Notes: generated by a model not told the origin, from the letters alone. Shown: positions 50,310 through 62,233, counted from the stretch's first letter. The stretch: 64,000 bases of DNA from Linyphia triangularis (GCA_963978545.1 OZ021725.1:88582305-88646304); one strand, 5' to 3'. Made by a program: numbers and translations.

Positions 50310-51275
50310 AAGCTCCTTTAATGTGATTAGGAAAATGCATACTAATTTTTTAAGTAATATATTATACACTTACCTGATTATCAGTTTTGCATTTTGGTGG
50401 TATATGTATATCGTAAGTTTTTAGTAAATAGACAATTTTCTCACAATAAATGAAGACAGATTTTTTATTATTATTAAATTATTACTAAAAACAAGTTTTG
50501 AATTTTAGCAAAAATATTTAGTAACTAAATATTTAGTGCTAAAAAAATCATTCAAATAATTCTTCATAGGTTCAGTTAGAACGCTAATTTTTCTTTTAAA
50601 TTTAAAAATCGAATCGTTCCATTTTTAAATAAATTCAAAACTGTTTGTGTGATTTTAATGTATTATACTCATATAAATGTGATTTTAAATAATCGCCATA
50701 AAAACAGTTGCCAATTGTTATTGAATGTGTGAACATCTTGCCATTTCGAAATATTTTAGAACATAAACGAAAGATTTTATCAACAGTGTTTTTTATATAA
50801 AGTAGGAATCTAAAATAAATTAGAATCTGAAATTTACTAACTATATTTTGTTCAAATTTATCCCTTGTGTCCATCGAATAGTTTATATGTAAGCTTCAAT
50901 TTAAAAAAGTTACCTAAAATTTTTATTATATTCGAAAAATACCATGAAATATGCTCTGAAATATCGACTCTAACTACGATCGGAATGTATTTTTCATTAT
51001 AATTATATTACATTTCAAATGCAGTTTTAGCACTAAATCCACGGAAATCTTCATTTTCCATTACTTAAATTATAGAGAGCGGGAGAAAAAACTAATAAAT
51101 TACATTTCTGTTTAATTTTTCGATGCAATCAATAGTTTATTCTAGTATCTAAATTAATACATCAAAAACTCTACAAAAATAAAGGCTAAATTTGTTTATA
51201 AAACCTCTGACACAATGACCTTCAATAAATTCTCAAATTGAAGGATCAAGAAATTAGTCTTTTTACAAAAATCTA
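50310..51275. other. AT-rich non-coding, nothing recognised
   Basis: The frame 50635-50874 (-) has no recognisable domain. A donor-like CAG|GTAAGTG lies on the minus strand near 50371, without supporting context. Confidence 0.5.
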
Positions 51276-51279
51276 AATA

Positions 51280-51850
51280 GGCCTAAATTATTTTACCTGG
51301 ACAATCTATATCGTTGTAACAAAAACTGATATATTTCAAAAATTTGTTTTAAACGTTTGGAAAGCTGATTATTGTCGCCTTATTAAAATTTTGGATTTGG
51401 CGGAACAGACTTAGCCAAAATACAGTCATATATTGCTTCCAAACTTAGTATAAATCAGTAAATAGAATGACGAATTTCAAACGAATAAATTTGTCTGTAC
51501 AATGACAACTGCGACAGACTAAGTTTCTAGAAAAGTAAATGCGGAGGCCTAAATTATTTTACCTGGACAATCTATATCGTTGTACAAAAACTGATATATT
51601 TGAAAAATTTGTTTTGAACGGAACAAACTTAGCCTACTAAGTACTGTTATATATTGATACATACACACATTCATATACTGATTTATGCTAAATTTGGAAG
51701 AAATATATGACTGTACTTAGTAGGCTATGTCTGTTCCGCCCAATCAACAATAATCAATTTTCAAAACGATTGTCGAGGTACGGATAGACTGATTTCAAAC
51801 GAATAAATTTGTCTGTACAATGACAACTGCGACAGTCTGTTTCTGGAGAA
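51280..51850 (+). repeat. Tandem duplication (266 bp period) with inverted segment
   Basis: GGCCTAAATTATTTTACCTG occurs at 51280 and 51546, and a second shared block (ATTTCAAACGAATAAATTTG) at 51473 and 51792. Copy 2 is therefore about 53 bp longer in the middle. There it holds CTTAGCCTACTAAGTAC and, further on, GTACTTAGTAGGCTATG, an inverted pair. The second of these, with ATATATGACTGTA beside it, is an inverted version of unit 1 sequence at about 51405-51460. The extra length thus comes from an inverted partial duplication. Confidence 0.85.
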
Positions 51851-53560
51851 GTAAATTCTTATGCAATGTTGTATAAAATGACTAAGACGAAGGGAGGACG
51901 GGAATTGCCACCCCACCAAATTAAATTTAAGGATATCTTAAAATAAACTCAACAAAATTTTCCAAATATCGCTCCTTTCATTTCCGATCTCCCCACTGCT
52001 AATTTTGTAGATATAATCAATATTATCTTCTGTAAAATTTTGAACAGAACAATTCAATTCTTTACTAGGAAAACAAAAATCGTTCATACCTTTTTACTCT
52101 CTAAATTCACTGGGGGGGTCAGTGTGGGTGAATGATTTTAGCCGCTTTACCAAGTGGCAGTTTTTCCGCTTTGGTATATCACATTGCTTACATCTAGAGT
52201 CAACCAACATTTACTGTTGTTGTTTTTTACAAAAATAAAAAATACCGTCTGGAAAAACGTCTGAAAACCCGTTTGCGTGTGCTGACTTCAAAAGTTCAAA
52301 AAGAGGGCAAATGTAAATTTCCTCGTGATCAAAGATGTTAGGGAGGATTAGGGGAGTTATGAAAAGAATTATACAAAATGAAATTTGTGATGAAGTAAAT
52401 GACGATTATTTAATGTGATTTTTTTACAGAAGACTTTTTCAAGGTAGTTTAACATTTTTTTCGATTTATTGTAAGTTAAGTTTTTAGTTTAATATCTGAA
52501 ATACAGTTTGTGATTAAATGTTTTAATCAAAAGCTGATAAAACCACAATAATTTGATTACTTATTATATAAACAAAGGCTAGTTCGATTAGAACCCGATC
52601 GACTCGTTTTAGTTTTTAAATATTTGTGAAAAAGCTCTGTACAAGATATTTATACTCCTAAAATGTTAAACCACTGAAAATAAATTTATTTACTTTTCAT
52701 TTTTTAAATTTAAATGAATCATACCTTTTATCGTGATTTACCAAAACATCGAAAAATTGTATTTATCGGTTCAAAAATTTTGAAATGAAAATAAATTTCC
52801 ATTTGAATTTTCAACTATTCTCTTCTCTGATGTATTTTACCACTACAATATCTAGCTAAAAACTCTAAGTTGACAAAAAATCTTTTTCCAAAATCAAAAA
52901 TTTACAACATGTGTTTAAATTTAGTGTCTTTTAAAAATAAAAAAATACGTAATAAAAATACCTATCTTAACTAAAAACGTTACATCACAATTAATATTAT
53001 AAAAAATATTCTAGGTTTTATTACCTTGCCAGTATTATAGAAATCTTTTCGATTGGGTTTTTGAGCTCTAAAATATTTTATAGAAGCATTTTTAATGAGA
53101 AGTTCATCCATTTACCTTACTTCTGTTTAAGAAAAAATTAACAATTAAAAGAGGATTTTTATTTTAAAACTGAAAAATATTTTCTACTTATTTTTTTTAT
53201 GTTTAAAGAAACGATCTCTGATGGTCGAGTAAGAAAAATAAGTTACTGACCAGAATGTCCTTAAATGCCAATAAGTTCGTGTCTTCTTCAACGTCAAAAT
53301 AAATGTTTATTGGACCATAGTATGTACCCAATTTACTTGAAAATGAGAACATTCTGCATTCCTATCTTCTCTGTGAGGGATTTTCAGAGTGTTTTAAAAA
53401 AAGTAGCAATTTTAATCTCTCCGTGGTTATCTTAAAGTTCCACTTTATGTTTATTTAATATGTAAAACATTATTTCATAACTAACGTCCACGTTACTTTT
53501 ATTTTACAACACACAACTACCTACAAACGCAATGTATTCACATAGAGTTACTACTGCTGT
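51851..53560. other. AT-rich non-coding
   Basis: No gene seen. A patch at 52100-52160 is less AT-rich with a short G run. Nothing else could be supported. Confidence 0.5.
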
Positions 53561-54110
53561 TCCTCAGTATGCAGCGTGCTCAGGGTAAACAACCCTAGTG
53601 TGCGTTTCTCTCTTGAACGCATTGCATCAAACTCTGGAGAGAGGTAGGGGTGGTGCTTAGCATGTTACGTGACCGTAACATGAAATAATTAGAGGCAAAG
53701 GTTCCAAAGGGGGAAGGAGTGAGGGTGAGGATCACACCATCCAGAAAGAGCAGATCCCTCTTCTGTATCCTCCTCTGGTAATTAGATTCAAAATTAACCC
53801 TACTTTACTTAGACAAAATGCTCTCCCCGTTGAGATGGCAGCAGATGTGAGATATTGCTTGCAGGATGGTACATGTACTCGAGGTGGATACAGAGGGGCA
53901 AAAGTCACGCAGGATAACCTGGATATTTTTATATTGAGGGAGCTTTGAAGGAGATGTTCTGGGTTTGAGAATGTTGCGTTTTATTGCTCGCAAAACAGAA
54001 GTTTTCCCGTATGTTTCTTCCTGGATTGAATGCTCTGTTGGTGAATGGTATTTAGTGTTGTTTTTGGTGTTCATTCTGAAAAGTGGTTTTGGGGGAAATG
54101 TGTAAGGATT
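53560..54110. promoter_or_regulatory. Less AT-rich island with 9-bp-arm hairpin
   Basis: CATGTTACG at 53661-53669 and CGTAACATG at 53674-53682 pair perfectly around TGAC. ACGTGAC overlaps the centre. The surrounding purine-rich strand (about 53690-53730) and more even composition to about 54110 mark an island like that at 46660. The minus frame 53805-54074 (89 codons) has no recognised domain. Confidence 0.3.
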
Positions 54111-54440
54111 TTGGTTTAAAGACTGTCAAGGTATTGTGAATTATGTTGGTTTGATACATGTAGTTTCGTTTCTATTGAAGTACGAATAACCTGTTGTCCA
54201 CCAACGTATTCTTGATGTTACCAATTACATTTATTTATGCCAATTTAATAAGTTAAACTGTCTTTTTTTTTTTTTCAATCTTGTACTAGTTTCTTAGTAT
54301 AATTTAAAGAAAGTTATGAAATATGTTCAGAATTGATGAAGTTTGGGATGTATATACTACGCAAAATGCGAGCTGTACTTTTAAACGCTAAATTGACCTT
54401 ATAATCTGTTTTTAAGAATAAATGAAGTCACAGCAAAATA

Positions 54441-54720
54441 CAGGGTGGTAATAATTAAAGTTAAACTTTGGAAAAAAATATATACAAATATAACTAGAAT
54501 ATACGCAAAGGAAAGAGGCATTGCATAAGAAAGATAAAGCTCATAAGCGAAATTGAGTGTCCTTAGAAAAATGTAGTTCGAAATAGTTGTTTTTCCTATG
54601 TCATACTATTTTTCCTTTCTATTTTCACATATATTCAAGTAAAATGTTAAGTAATTATGACAAATGGTTAATTTTTTACAGCTTTCTGAAAAGCACAACT
54701 TTAATTATAATTACCTTGGA
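54441..54720. mobile_element. MITE, about 280 bp, mariner-type ends
   Basis: The left end, CAGGGTGGTAATAATTAAAG, directly follows TA (54439-54440). The right side reads CTTTAATTATAATTACCTTG, an imperfect reverse complement with a small indel and a decayed terminus. A CAGGG-type start after TA is usual for Tc1/mariner MITEs. The right boundary is uncertain by a few bases and no intact TA follows it. Confidence 0.55.
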
Positions 54721-55084
54721 AATCAAAGTTCAGCTAACATGCTAGTTATTGAACTTATGATGGATTTCGGAATCTCGTTTCACGTAACACTCAAATTAAT
54801 GCGAAACCATATACGATTTTGAACAACAATGCGATTTGCGGACCTTTTTATAATTTTTGGATATTATCTAGCTTAGACTTCTGATTGATGCTACTTTATA
54901 ATTACTTATTGTAATAACTAATAGTAAAAGCCTCACCAAAAATCACTTTTAGTAGGTCTATATTCTTTCGTTTTTTTGTTTTTTTTGTTTTTTTTTAATA
55001 TTTTCATAACTTTATATGTTTCATATGGCAGTATTCGTTTCTCAAGAGAAGGTGTACCCTCTTCACTAATATCAATCCAAAACA

Positions 55085-55108
55085 ATGCTAACAAGAGGGG
55101 GGGGGGGG
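55085..55108. repeat. G homopolymer
   Basis: A run of about 10 G within an otherwise AT-rich stretch. Confidence 0.6.
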
Positions 55109-55219
55109 TACGTTTTCCCAAATTTGATGTTCGTCAAAGAGTAACTATGCATTAGGCGCTTCATTCTATCACTGAATATCTTAAAAGAATTGTTAGCCTT
55201 AGACGAATAACCACAGTAA

Positions 55220-55698
55220 TATAATCCGAGAAACAAATGCAAGTTCAGGTACCTCATCGAATATCATTCTAATAATTATTATGTAATGAAGATGATTGAT
55301 AGTAAATTAAGAATATTCTAGTCTGCCGGAGGAAAAATGGCCGAAAAAATTTGAAAATCGACCTTTGATTATTTGAATTACATCCGATAGCTAAATGTGT
55401 AGTAACTTGCCAAATAATGGACATTTCTTTTTTTTATTTAATAGCTAGCTGTTCTCTATTATTCATAGAGGAAAGCTATAGACGATTTGACTTATCTGGT
55501 GCCAAATACTTGCATCTTTTGAAGTGAGCCAAAATGGCAATACATGTACGTTATTATTGAAGTAATATTTATTGTCAACTTCTCCGTTAGACCAGTACAT
55601 TCATATAACCAACTAGCATTTCTCTACATTCTATAAAATAATTAAAATGGTGCTAAATGAGTTACTGAAACGCAATGCATTTCGGTCTTGTTAGAAAC
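55220..55698. mobile_element. Foldback element, copy B (relative of 20261-20925)
   Basis: The left arm repeats the left arm of copy A in order: TATAATCCGAGAA, CATCGAATATCATTCTAA, AACTTGCCAAATAATGGACA, and ACTTGCATCTTTTGAAG at the centre. The right part (about 55600-55698) is an inverted match of the outer left arm, with GAATGTAGAGAAATGC and AGTAACTCAT on its reverse complement. The inner part of the right arm is missing, so copy B is about 190 bp shorter. It contains no coding frame. Confidence 0.65.
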
Positions 55699-55849
55699 GT
55701 GATTATTTAACAATAAATATAACATATTGCTTCATTTTCTAAAAACCGTTCGTAAGCCTCATCAATGGTTAAACAATTAATTAATGAAGGCATCCCATAA
55801 CGTAAAATCAGCAATCTTCGATGCACATATCTCACAACTCCTTCATTGA

Positions 55850-56340
55850 ATAATAATCTTGGTAATAGAAATCCCTGGCACAAGTGTGAATTCCCGCTTT
55901 TCCTTCATGCGCGGTTCATTCGGTTTTCACGAGGGGGGCGTAAAACCTTCATTAATCTTAGTCCTCCAAGGGCTAAAGTGCACGGCCCATTTGGCGTGTG
56001 CGCTGACGAGAGTGTGTTGTTGGCCGTTTCTCGCACCATCCAGAGATAACGGAAATGCATTGTTTGCTTTTGAACGAACTGAAAAGAGACGAGGGGGGGG
56101 GGGAAGGGTTGGCGTGCTTTATGGCTTGGCGTGGCCCATGGTCAGGGATGGGTTGCTTCTATTGTTCGGACTATTGTGGGATGAATGCGATGGAATGGAT
56201 TTTAATTATTGTGTTGGTGCAAGGTCTGGACAATGCGAGGAGTTATATTTGGATGAGGGTGAGGTTTTATTGTGATGCTCTTTAATATGGTGAGAAGGGA
56301 ATGGGTTTGAGAAGTTGGGGAGGAGTTTTGTCTGCGAATT
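55850..56340. other. Less AT-rich island
   Basis: Composition is near even, with a G run at 56092-56103. Overlapping + frames (55846-56049, 55859-56275, 56055-56285) share the same bases in three frames, so they reflect low stop density rather than a gene. Possibly regulatory. Confidence 0.3.
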
Positions 56341-57140
56341 GTATTTATAATTGCTGAGGGTATGCCTCTCATATTCTTTGTTTCTTTGAAAATTATAGGT
56401 TTATAATACCAAATAGATATGGAATCAGGGTATTTAACTATCAGTTATCTTACAAATAAAGAATAAAATAACGAAAATGATGTATTTTTATTTTTTTCGA
56501 TATAGTTCTAGCTGAAATTTAAGTAAATTTAGATGAAACTTAAATGAAAAAAAATTGGAAGTTTGGATAAGGCCCATTTGGTTCTGATACAGTTTATAAA
56601 ATATCATGAAATGTAATTATTAAAACTAATCCACAGGTTTATATTTTAAGCAATGTCTGAGTATTTAAATTTACTTACAATGTGACAAATGTATAAGGAT
56701 GTATTTTGTTTTATCATATGGAATGTAGGAATATATTTAAGTGACATTATCCACACTAATATATTCCTATTTCAAAGGTTATAGTGTTATAGATTTATAT
56801 TGCAAATAATTATTTTGTAAATTGTTAAAAATTTTCATTCATATTATTTTATTTATATTTCAATTATTTTTAAATAAAGTACAAACACTGTCTAATAAAA
56901 TTCAAAAATTTAGCTTTAAGACCTCAAAAAAAATTCAGTAACATAGTATATATTTATTGGTGATTAAAAAACCTACAAAGTTCAAATCATACCTCAAACA
57001 TTTATTACACCAAATACCACAAAAATTAATTGATTTCAATACAAAACATAAGAAACTTTTAAAAGCAGCCGATTCTTCAATATACATTCGTCGCCAGTTT
57101 CTTTACATTTCACAATCACAAAACTGCCATTTACAAATCA
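56340..57140. other. AT-rich non-coding, nothing recognised
   Basis: No gene, repeat or motif could be supported. Confidence 0.5.
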
Positions 57141-57600
57141 AACCCAAGCAATTCAAACCCTTAACCCACCCCCATTTGAAAAGAGGGCAACCGCCCCTTA
57201 AATCTCCGCATATTAAATTCAAAATGGATAGAATTACACCGCCACGACAACATCGCAATAACACTCATAAAAGGAAAAGGGGTGGGGGAGATGCAGGGGT
57301 GCAACACGCAAGAAGGCCGCCCCACTGGTCCACAAGGGCGCAACACAGATGCGGATTTGATTGAAAATCCGCCGATACACGGGCTGTTGTTGTCAAAAAG
57401 ACGGTCGAGTGGCCTATATTAAAAAGAGAGTGGCCATACGCGGGCTTTATTAAAATGTCGTCCAATATGTTGGCCGTTGGCTTAACAGATTAATGAATGT
57501 CGTAGCAGAGAGAGGAGAAATGTACAAAATTATGGGTCTTTTCTGGTCGGTTGTGTGAGAATGTGGATGGTAATGGGGTGTGGTAGGTGGATTTCGGATG
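57140..57600. other. Less AT-rich island, enhancer-like
   Basis: An even-composition stretch with repeated short blocks (CGGGCT-, GTGGCC-TA) and AT-rich homeodomain-type cores near its right edge (TTTATTAAAA, AGATTAATGA). Frames on both strands (56957-57364 +, 57161-57465 -) are uninformative. It ends just before the 30-bp palindrome. Confidence 0.3.
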
Positions 57601-57603
57601 TGA

Positions 57604-57633
57604 AACAATATTGTATTTAAATACAATATTGTT
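57604..57633. repeat. Perfect 30-bp palindrome
   Basis: The half-site AACAATATTGTATTT is followed by its exact reverse complement, centred at 57618/57619. It contains four ACAAT/ATTGT SOX-type cores in symmetric order. Confidence 0.85.
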
Positions 57634-58118
57634 GAATATAAATTTTATTTGGATATAGATCATATTCCATGTATTCGCATTGGGATATTAATTGTCATAA
57701 TTTTGTATGATTATTTTTCTTATATAATTGTTTGTATATATGTATTCAGTAAAACGTATTATTTTCTGTTATACCAGTCTGTTATCGAAAGTACAATCGT
57801 AAATGTGACATTTCAATTTTTTTTTAATCTTTTTTATAAAAACAATTATGTGAATTTAAATTAATCAGGGTTATAATATGTAAGTGTTAATATTTACTTA
57901 AAGTGTTCTTGAAATCATAAAAATTAACTTTGCTTGAACTAAATAAATGTGAATTCGGAAAATTCGGCAAGATTTCATGATTTAACAGTTAATGTTGCAA
58001 AATAAAAATTAAATCCATTTTTTTTTTCATTATGTTTGGTTCAGGATAGCGTTTTTGTAGTACTTTACTTGATAACATCTCTTTTTTTTCCCATCGTTGT
58101 CGAAATCTATATATTACA

Positions 58119-58604
58119 GATTTTAATTTGCTATATAGATACAACTGCTTAATTTTCATTTTTATTATGAATTTGTAGTTAACTAGTAGACCAGTTCGCA
58201 TTATGTGCATTTAATATTGTTCAAAGGAATTATTTCAAAGGAAGATTTTAATTTGCTACATAGGTTCAGCAGCATAATTTTTCTTTTTATTATAAATTTG
58301 TTGTTAACTAGTAGACCAGTGCGCATTCTTCTGTGCATTTAAGATTGTTCAAAGGAAGATTTTAATTTGCTATATAGGTTCAGTTGCTTAATTTTTATAT
58401 TTATTATGAATTTGTAATTAACTAGAAGACCAGTGCGCATTCTGTGCATTTAAGATTGTTCAAAGGAATCATTTCAAAGGAAGATTTTAATTTGCTATAT
58501 AGGTCCATCTGCTTAATTTTTATTTTTATTATGAATTTGTTGTTAACTAGTAGACCAGTGCGCATCCTGTGCGCTTAAGATTGTTCAAAGGAATTATTTT
58601 TTGG
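58119..58604 (+). repeat. Minisatellite-like array, four units of 114-125 bp
   Basis: Units start with GATTTTAATTTGCTA at 58119, 58244, 58358 and 58483. Each runs through TATTATGAATTTGT-GTTAAC, TAGTAGACCAGTGCGCATTC, GTGCATTTAAGATTGTTCAA and AGGAATTATTTCAAAGGAA. Unit 2 lacks the last 11 bases, which explains its 114-bp length. Units are highly similar, so the array is recent. Confidence 0.92.
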
Positions 58605-59290
58605 AAGCAGACCAGAGTTAGTTGTTGTATTCTGTTGCTGAGATGTATAATTGAACTTGATTTAGTTAGTAGATATCGACACGGCACTTTCCCTGTATTT
58701 GGTATGTCTAATGATAAATCCTATCCCGTACATCCGTCATAAAATATCCAATAAAACTTTTTTAACACTAAAGTTTGATTTACACAGCAATTAATAATGA
58801 AGGTGAATGCTTGAAGTTGAGTACTACATCTTTATAAATAAAAGTAATACTAAGTCAAGCCATAACACAAATAGAACACCCACTACACTGAGTACACATA
58901 GAGTAAAAAAATAAAAAATAATAACTTTAATTTAAAAGAAATACCATTTGGCAAACGGAAATAAATTATCTATCAGAAGTGGAAAGTTTTAACTTTTAAA
59001 TTGTTATAACTGTTATTAATTTTGTGTTTTTATAAAGGGTGAAAAAGGATTGAAACTAACTACACCTTCCGGAAAGAATATAAAAGATAATTTAGAAATA
59101 ATTAAGATGAGTACATCGGACCATTTCTCTTCAAATGCAAAACCAATACTGAACTATTTCCTTGTGCTCAGTTAAGAAATCGAGAAATTTAGATTTTAAA
59201 TTTTTAATATCAATTTACAAACACCTTCTAATAATACCTGACTAACTGGTTTTTTTTTTTTTTTTTTTAATATATTTAAATTAGTCTATT
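58605..59290. other. AT-rich non-coding with T19 tract
   Basis: No gene seen. The T19 tract lies at 59250-59268. Confidence 0.5.
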
Positions 59291-59299
59291 TCAGTTTTT

Positions 59300-59760
59300 C
59301 ACCTCTTTAATTGAACCTCCACCAATTTTCACTTAACACATCGACTAAAATCAGTCCTAAATGGGTCACGGTTAAACAAATGGGCAATCTCACACTTAAC
59401 AAAACCACACACACACTACTTTTAACTATCGGTTTTCGCTTAAAAATGTATCGCCACACAAAGTGGACGACACTTAGAACCAGCATCGCCAGTATCGCCA
59501 ATCAAAAGGTCCCTGCGAATCGAAAGGTCGTTAAAATGCCACCCCCCGCGTATAACCTAAAACATTGGCCCCTTTCCATCGATTTGATCGCCGACGCAGA
59601 TAATTTCGGTTTATGACAAAGTGCGTTACGTCCCTTTGCCCCCTCCCCCCCCCCCTTCACCCTGTCACATACAGGCAAGGGTGCTTATGCTAGATCGATC
59701 CAACTAGCGAACGGCGATAGCACTGAATTAATTGGAGATGACTTTCCCTTGTGTTTGTCC
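59300..59760. promoter_or_regulatory. Less AT-rich island with clustered ACTTAA motifs
   Basis: TCACTTAAC (about 59331), CACTTAAC (about 59393) and ACACTTAG (about 59469) repeat an NK2-like TTAAGTG core. A Runx-like AACCACA lies at about 59403. A C run lies near 59645-59656. The + frame 59311-59616 (101 codons) has no recognised domain. An enhancer is possible, on motif clustering alone. Confidence 0.25.
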
Positions 59761-60300
59761 CATACTTAAGTTATGCTCGATATTGATTTTGCTCGGGATT
59801 ATTTGTGGGGACATACAAAAGGTATGGACAAACGTCCGAATATGTGTGCTTGGCACCGTAGGAGACACTAAATGACAGTGCTATTTACATGTCAATTCGA
59901 TCCAATCGTATAAGTGGAAACGGGGTAACACCAGCAGATTTGTTTATTTACCTGAAAGTTAGATTAACCGATTAGTGGTTTTGAGCGTAAAATGGTCCAT
60001 GCTATGTTTCTATACATAGAAATGGGTTTTTTGTTATGAATTTGTATTTTAGTTTCTATGTTAGTAAATTATCGACCAATAATTGTCCAGAGATAGAAAT
60101 TTATCACCTCTTTTGAACGGATTCACGTCCTGGAGACAAAATGCTAGCCTAGCATGCTAAAGGTCTCAGAATTGAGGTCTCTAGATGAAAACTCTAAATT
60201 CCCCCTTTTTTTTTTACTAAGTGAGTAGAGTAGCGATCATGGTAAATGGCCTTGTGTCGTTTGTCGTGATCGGAATTTTCCAAGTTTTCTCTCATTTGAG
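59760..60300. other. Non-coding, nothing recognised
   Basis: Moderately AT-rich. No gene or repeat could be supported. Confidence 0.5.
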
Positions 60301-60306
60301 AGAACC

Positions 60307-60478
60307 CACCTGATGGCTGAATGGATAACGATCTGGTCTCGCATGCCGAAGGTTCCAAGTTCGAACCTTGGGATATACAAGGATGCTCATTGTGGTTCAG
60401 AATCCAAGTAAAGTTACAAGTCCCTGCCTGATTAGCCTCCATTGTGTACAAAAATACGTCGTTGATGGCATAAATCAA
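60307..60478 (+). mobile_element. tRNA-derived SINE, with intact RNA polymerase III boxes
   Basis: The A box TGGCTGAATGG (60314-60324) and B box AGTTCGAACCT (60358-60368) lie 33 bases apart, the tRNA-gene arrangement that drives RNA polymerase III. The body and tail (ATTGTGGTTC, GTCCCTGCCTG, CATTGTGTACAAAAATA) match the copy at 26003-26147, so this is a dispersed family and not a functional tRNA gene. The tRNA-like head has a CTCGCATGCC segment in the anticodon region. The 3' boundary is set only by loss of similarity. Confidence 0.78.
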
Positions 60479-60479
60479 T

Positions 60480-62230
60480 CAACTCATTTGATACCTATGT
60501 TAGAGGTAGTTTCCAGTAAAATACACAATTTTATACATTATACCTTTCTCACAGAACTTGAAAAAACGTTGTTCCATTAGATTATGGTCCTCGAGTAGTT
60601 CTTTTACTAGAAAATCTCCAATATTATCAATACACAGATACATTTACTTGTCTGGAGAAGTATTCTATTACTATAGTTTAAGAAAATGTAAATTTTTTTC
60701 ACCTAATATTTCGGTGAATAGATAAACTGAAAACTATGCCCTTTTTTGCTGTATAATTAACACGAAAAAGGCGATTATATTTAATGGAAAAACGGTTGTA
60801 GATTACTAAATTTGATGATTTATTATTAGAATTCCCCATAAATAAGTACAATAGCTGTAACAGAATAGGTAATAGTACTATGAAATGTTGAGTAATGGAA
60901 GTGTCTTGGGATACAGTAAGGTCAGCACCACTCTGTACAAGTTCTTTGAAAACAATATTTAAGGGGGTCCCGCATAGAAATTTCGTCAAAAATCCCAATT
61001 TTTTTTTCTGATTTTAAAAAATAGTTTATACATTCCTGAAGAGAATGATGTTTTTATCTTATTTCTCCGGTGATTAGATTGTCGAGAAATTACCTGTTAT
61101 ATATACATCACTAATGGGAGTAACGCCTTGAAGCGTCTGTTTAAAGTGCGGTAAAGTATAGGTATATTCATATAGAATATAATATGAATTGCTTAAATAT
61201 TACACAACGCTTTATTCTTTAATTATGCTTTAGTAACAGTATTTTTAGAAACAGTATTTAACAATTGAAATGGTTGTACTTAACTATTACGGCACATAAA
61301 ATGTTTTTTTGATAGGTTTGTTTAGTGCATGCAATACTTTCAATAGTTTTTATTCCTATATAACTTGCGCATAACTCAAATCTAGAATCATGCCAAATGA
61401 TTTAATCTTAACATAACAGAAATATAGACATTTATTATGCAATATAGCATAAGATAAATATGCCAAGGAGAAATAAATTGCTATAGACACAGAGAATAGA
61501 AGTTCCTTGGAAAATATCTATCTATCTAGATTTGCCATTAATACGAGGGAATTTTATTAAATATGTTGTAGTATAATGCATGTAATAAATGTGTGTGTGT
61601 GACAAACAACACAATAAGTGACAAATGACTCAATCAATAACTATCGTTATATAATAATGGCATAACTTACGATTCTAACGAAAATAGCATTCGACGTATA
61701 TTTCCTCTGATCCCTTTTAGACCTAATCTGTTGTGAATATGTTTTTCCTTTTTCCAGATCCCCGAAAGCAAAGAACAAATAACAAATGATTGAAACTAAC
61801 AATACAAGAATATTAATCACAAAATTATGAGGGTTTTTTTTTTTATGTTTTTATGAAGGAAATAGTAAATTCTTTGAAATTTTTCTTAAAAATACATGTT
61901 GTTGTGTGAAAATAACGGAATGCGTATTTATGCTATTGAAAAATTCCAATGCAAACTTTAACTTTTTGTCAGGTAGCGATCAAAGTATAAATGCCTTAAT
62001 TCTTTACAATCTTTGCCCAATTTATATTCGTTGGTAGTTTGAATTTATATTCACTGCAGATATATTAGGGCCAAATTATTAGGAGTATAACATCAAAAAA
62101 TGCCATTATTTATTCGTATCTTTAGGGTAGTAGCTTATTGTTTCTGTGAAACAATATCAGTGTATTGCGTTTATGCAGTTAGACAGGATGCAAACTACTT
62201 CTGTAGAAACACTTTTCCTAGAAGAAAGGT
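60480..62230. other. AT-rich non-coding
   Basis: The frame 60699-60998 (-) has no recognised domain. A short TG repeat lies near 61590. Nothing else could be supported. Confidence 0.5.
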
Positions 62231-62233
62231 TAC

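Noticed and set aside
50360..50380. Minus-strand splice donor CAG|GTAAGTG as an exon end
   Set aside because: No open frame, acceptor or promoter context nearby; a single donor match is expected by chance.
55859..56275. 138-codon open frame, among the longest in the window
   Set aside because: Three frames are open over the same bases, a G run lies inside, no domain is recognisable and no splice context supports it. It reflects the low stop density of the island.
56957..57364. 135-codon open frame on +
   Set aside because: Its first half is AT-rich, lysine-rich intergenic sequence and its second half enters an island where the minus strand is equally open. No known motif.
57990..58620. CRISPR-like array
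   Set aside because: Units of 114-125 bp are contiguous with no unique spacers, and the window is eukaryotic.
60307..60380. Functional tRNA gene
   Set aside because: A and B boxes are present, but the body continues as a dispersed repeat shared with 26003-26147, so it is a SINE.
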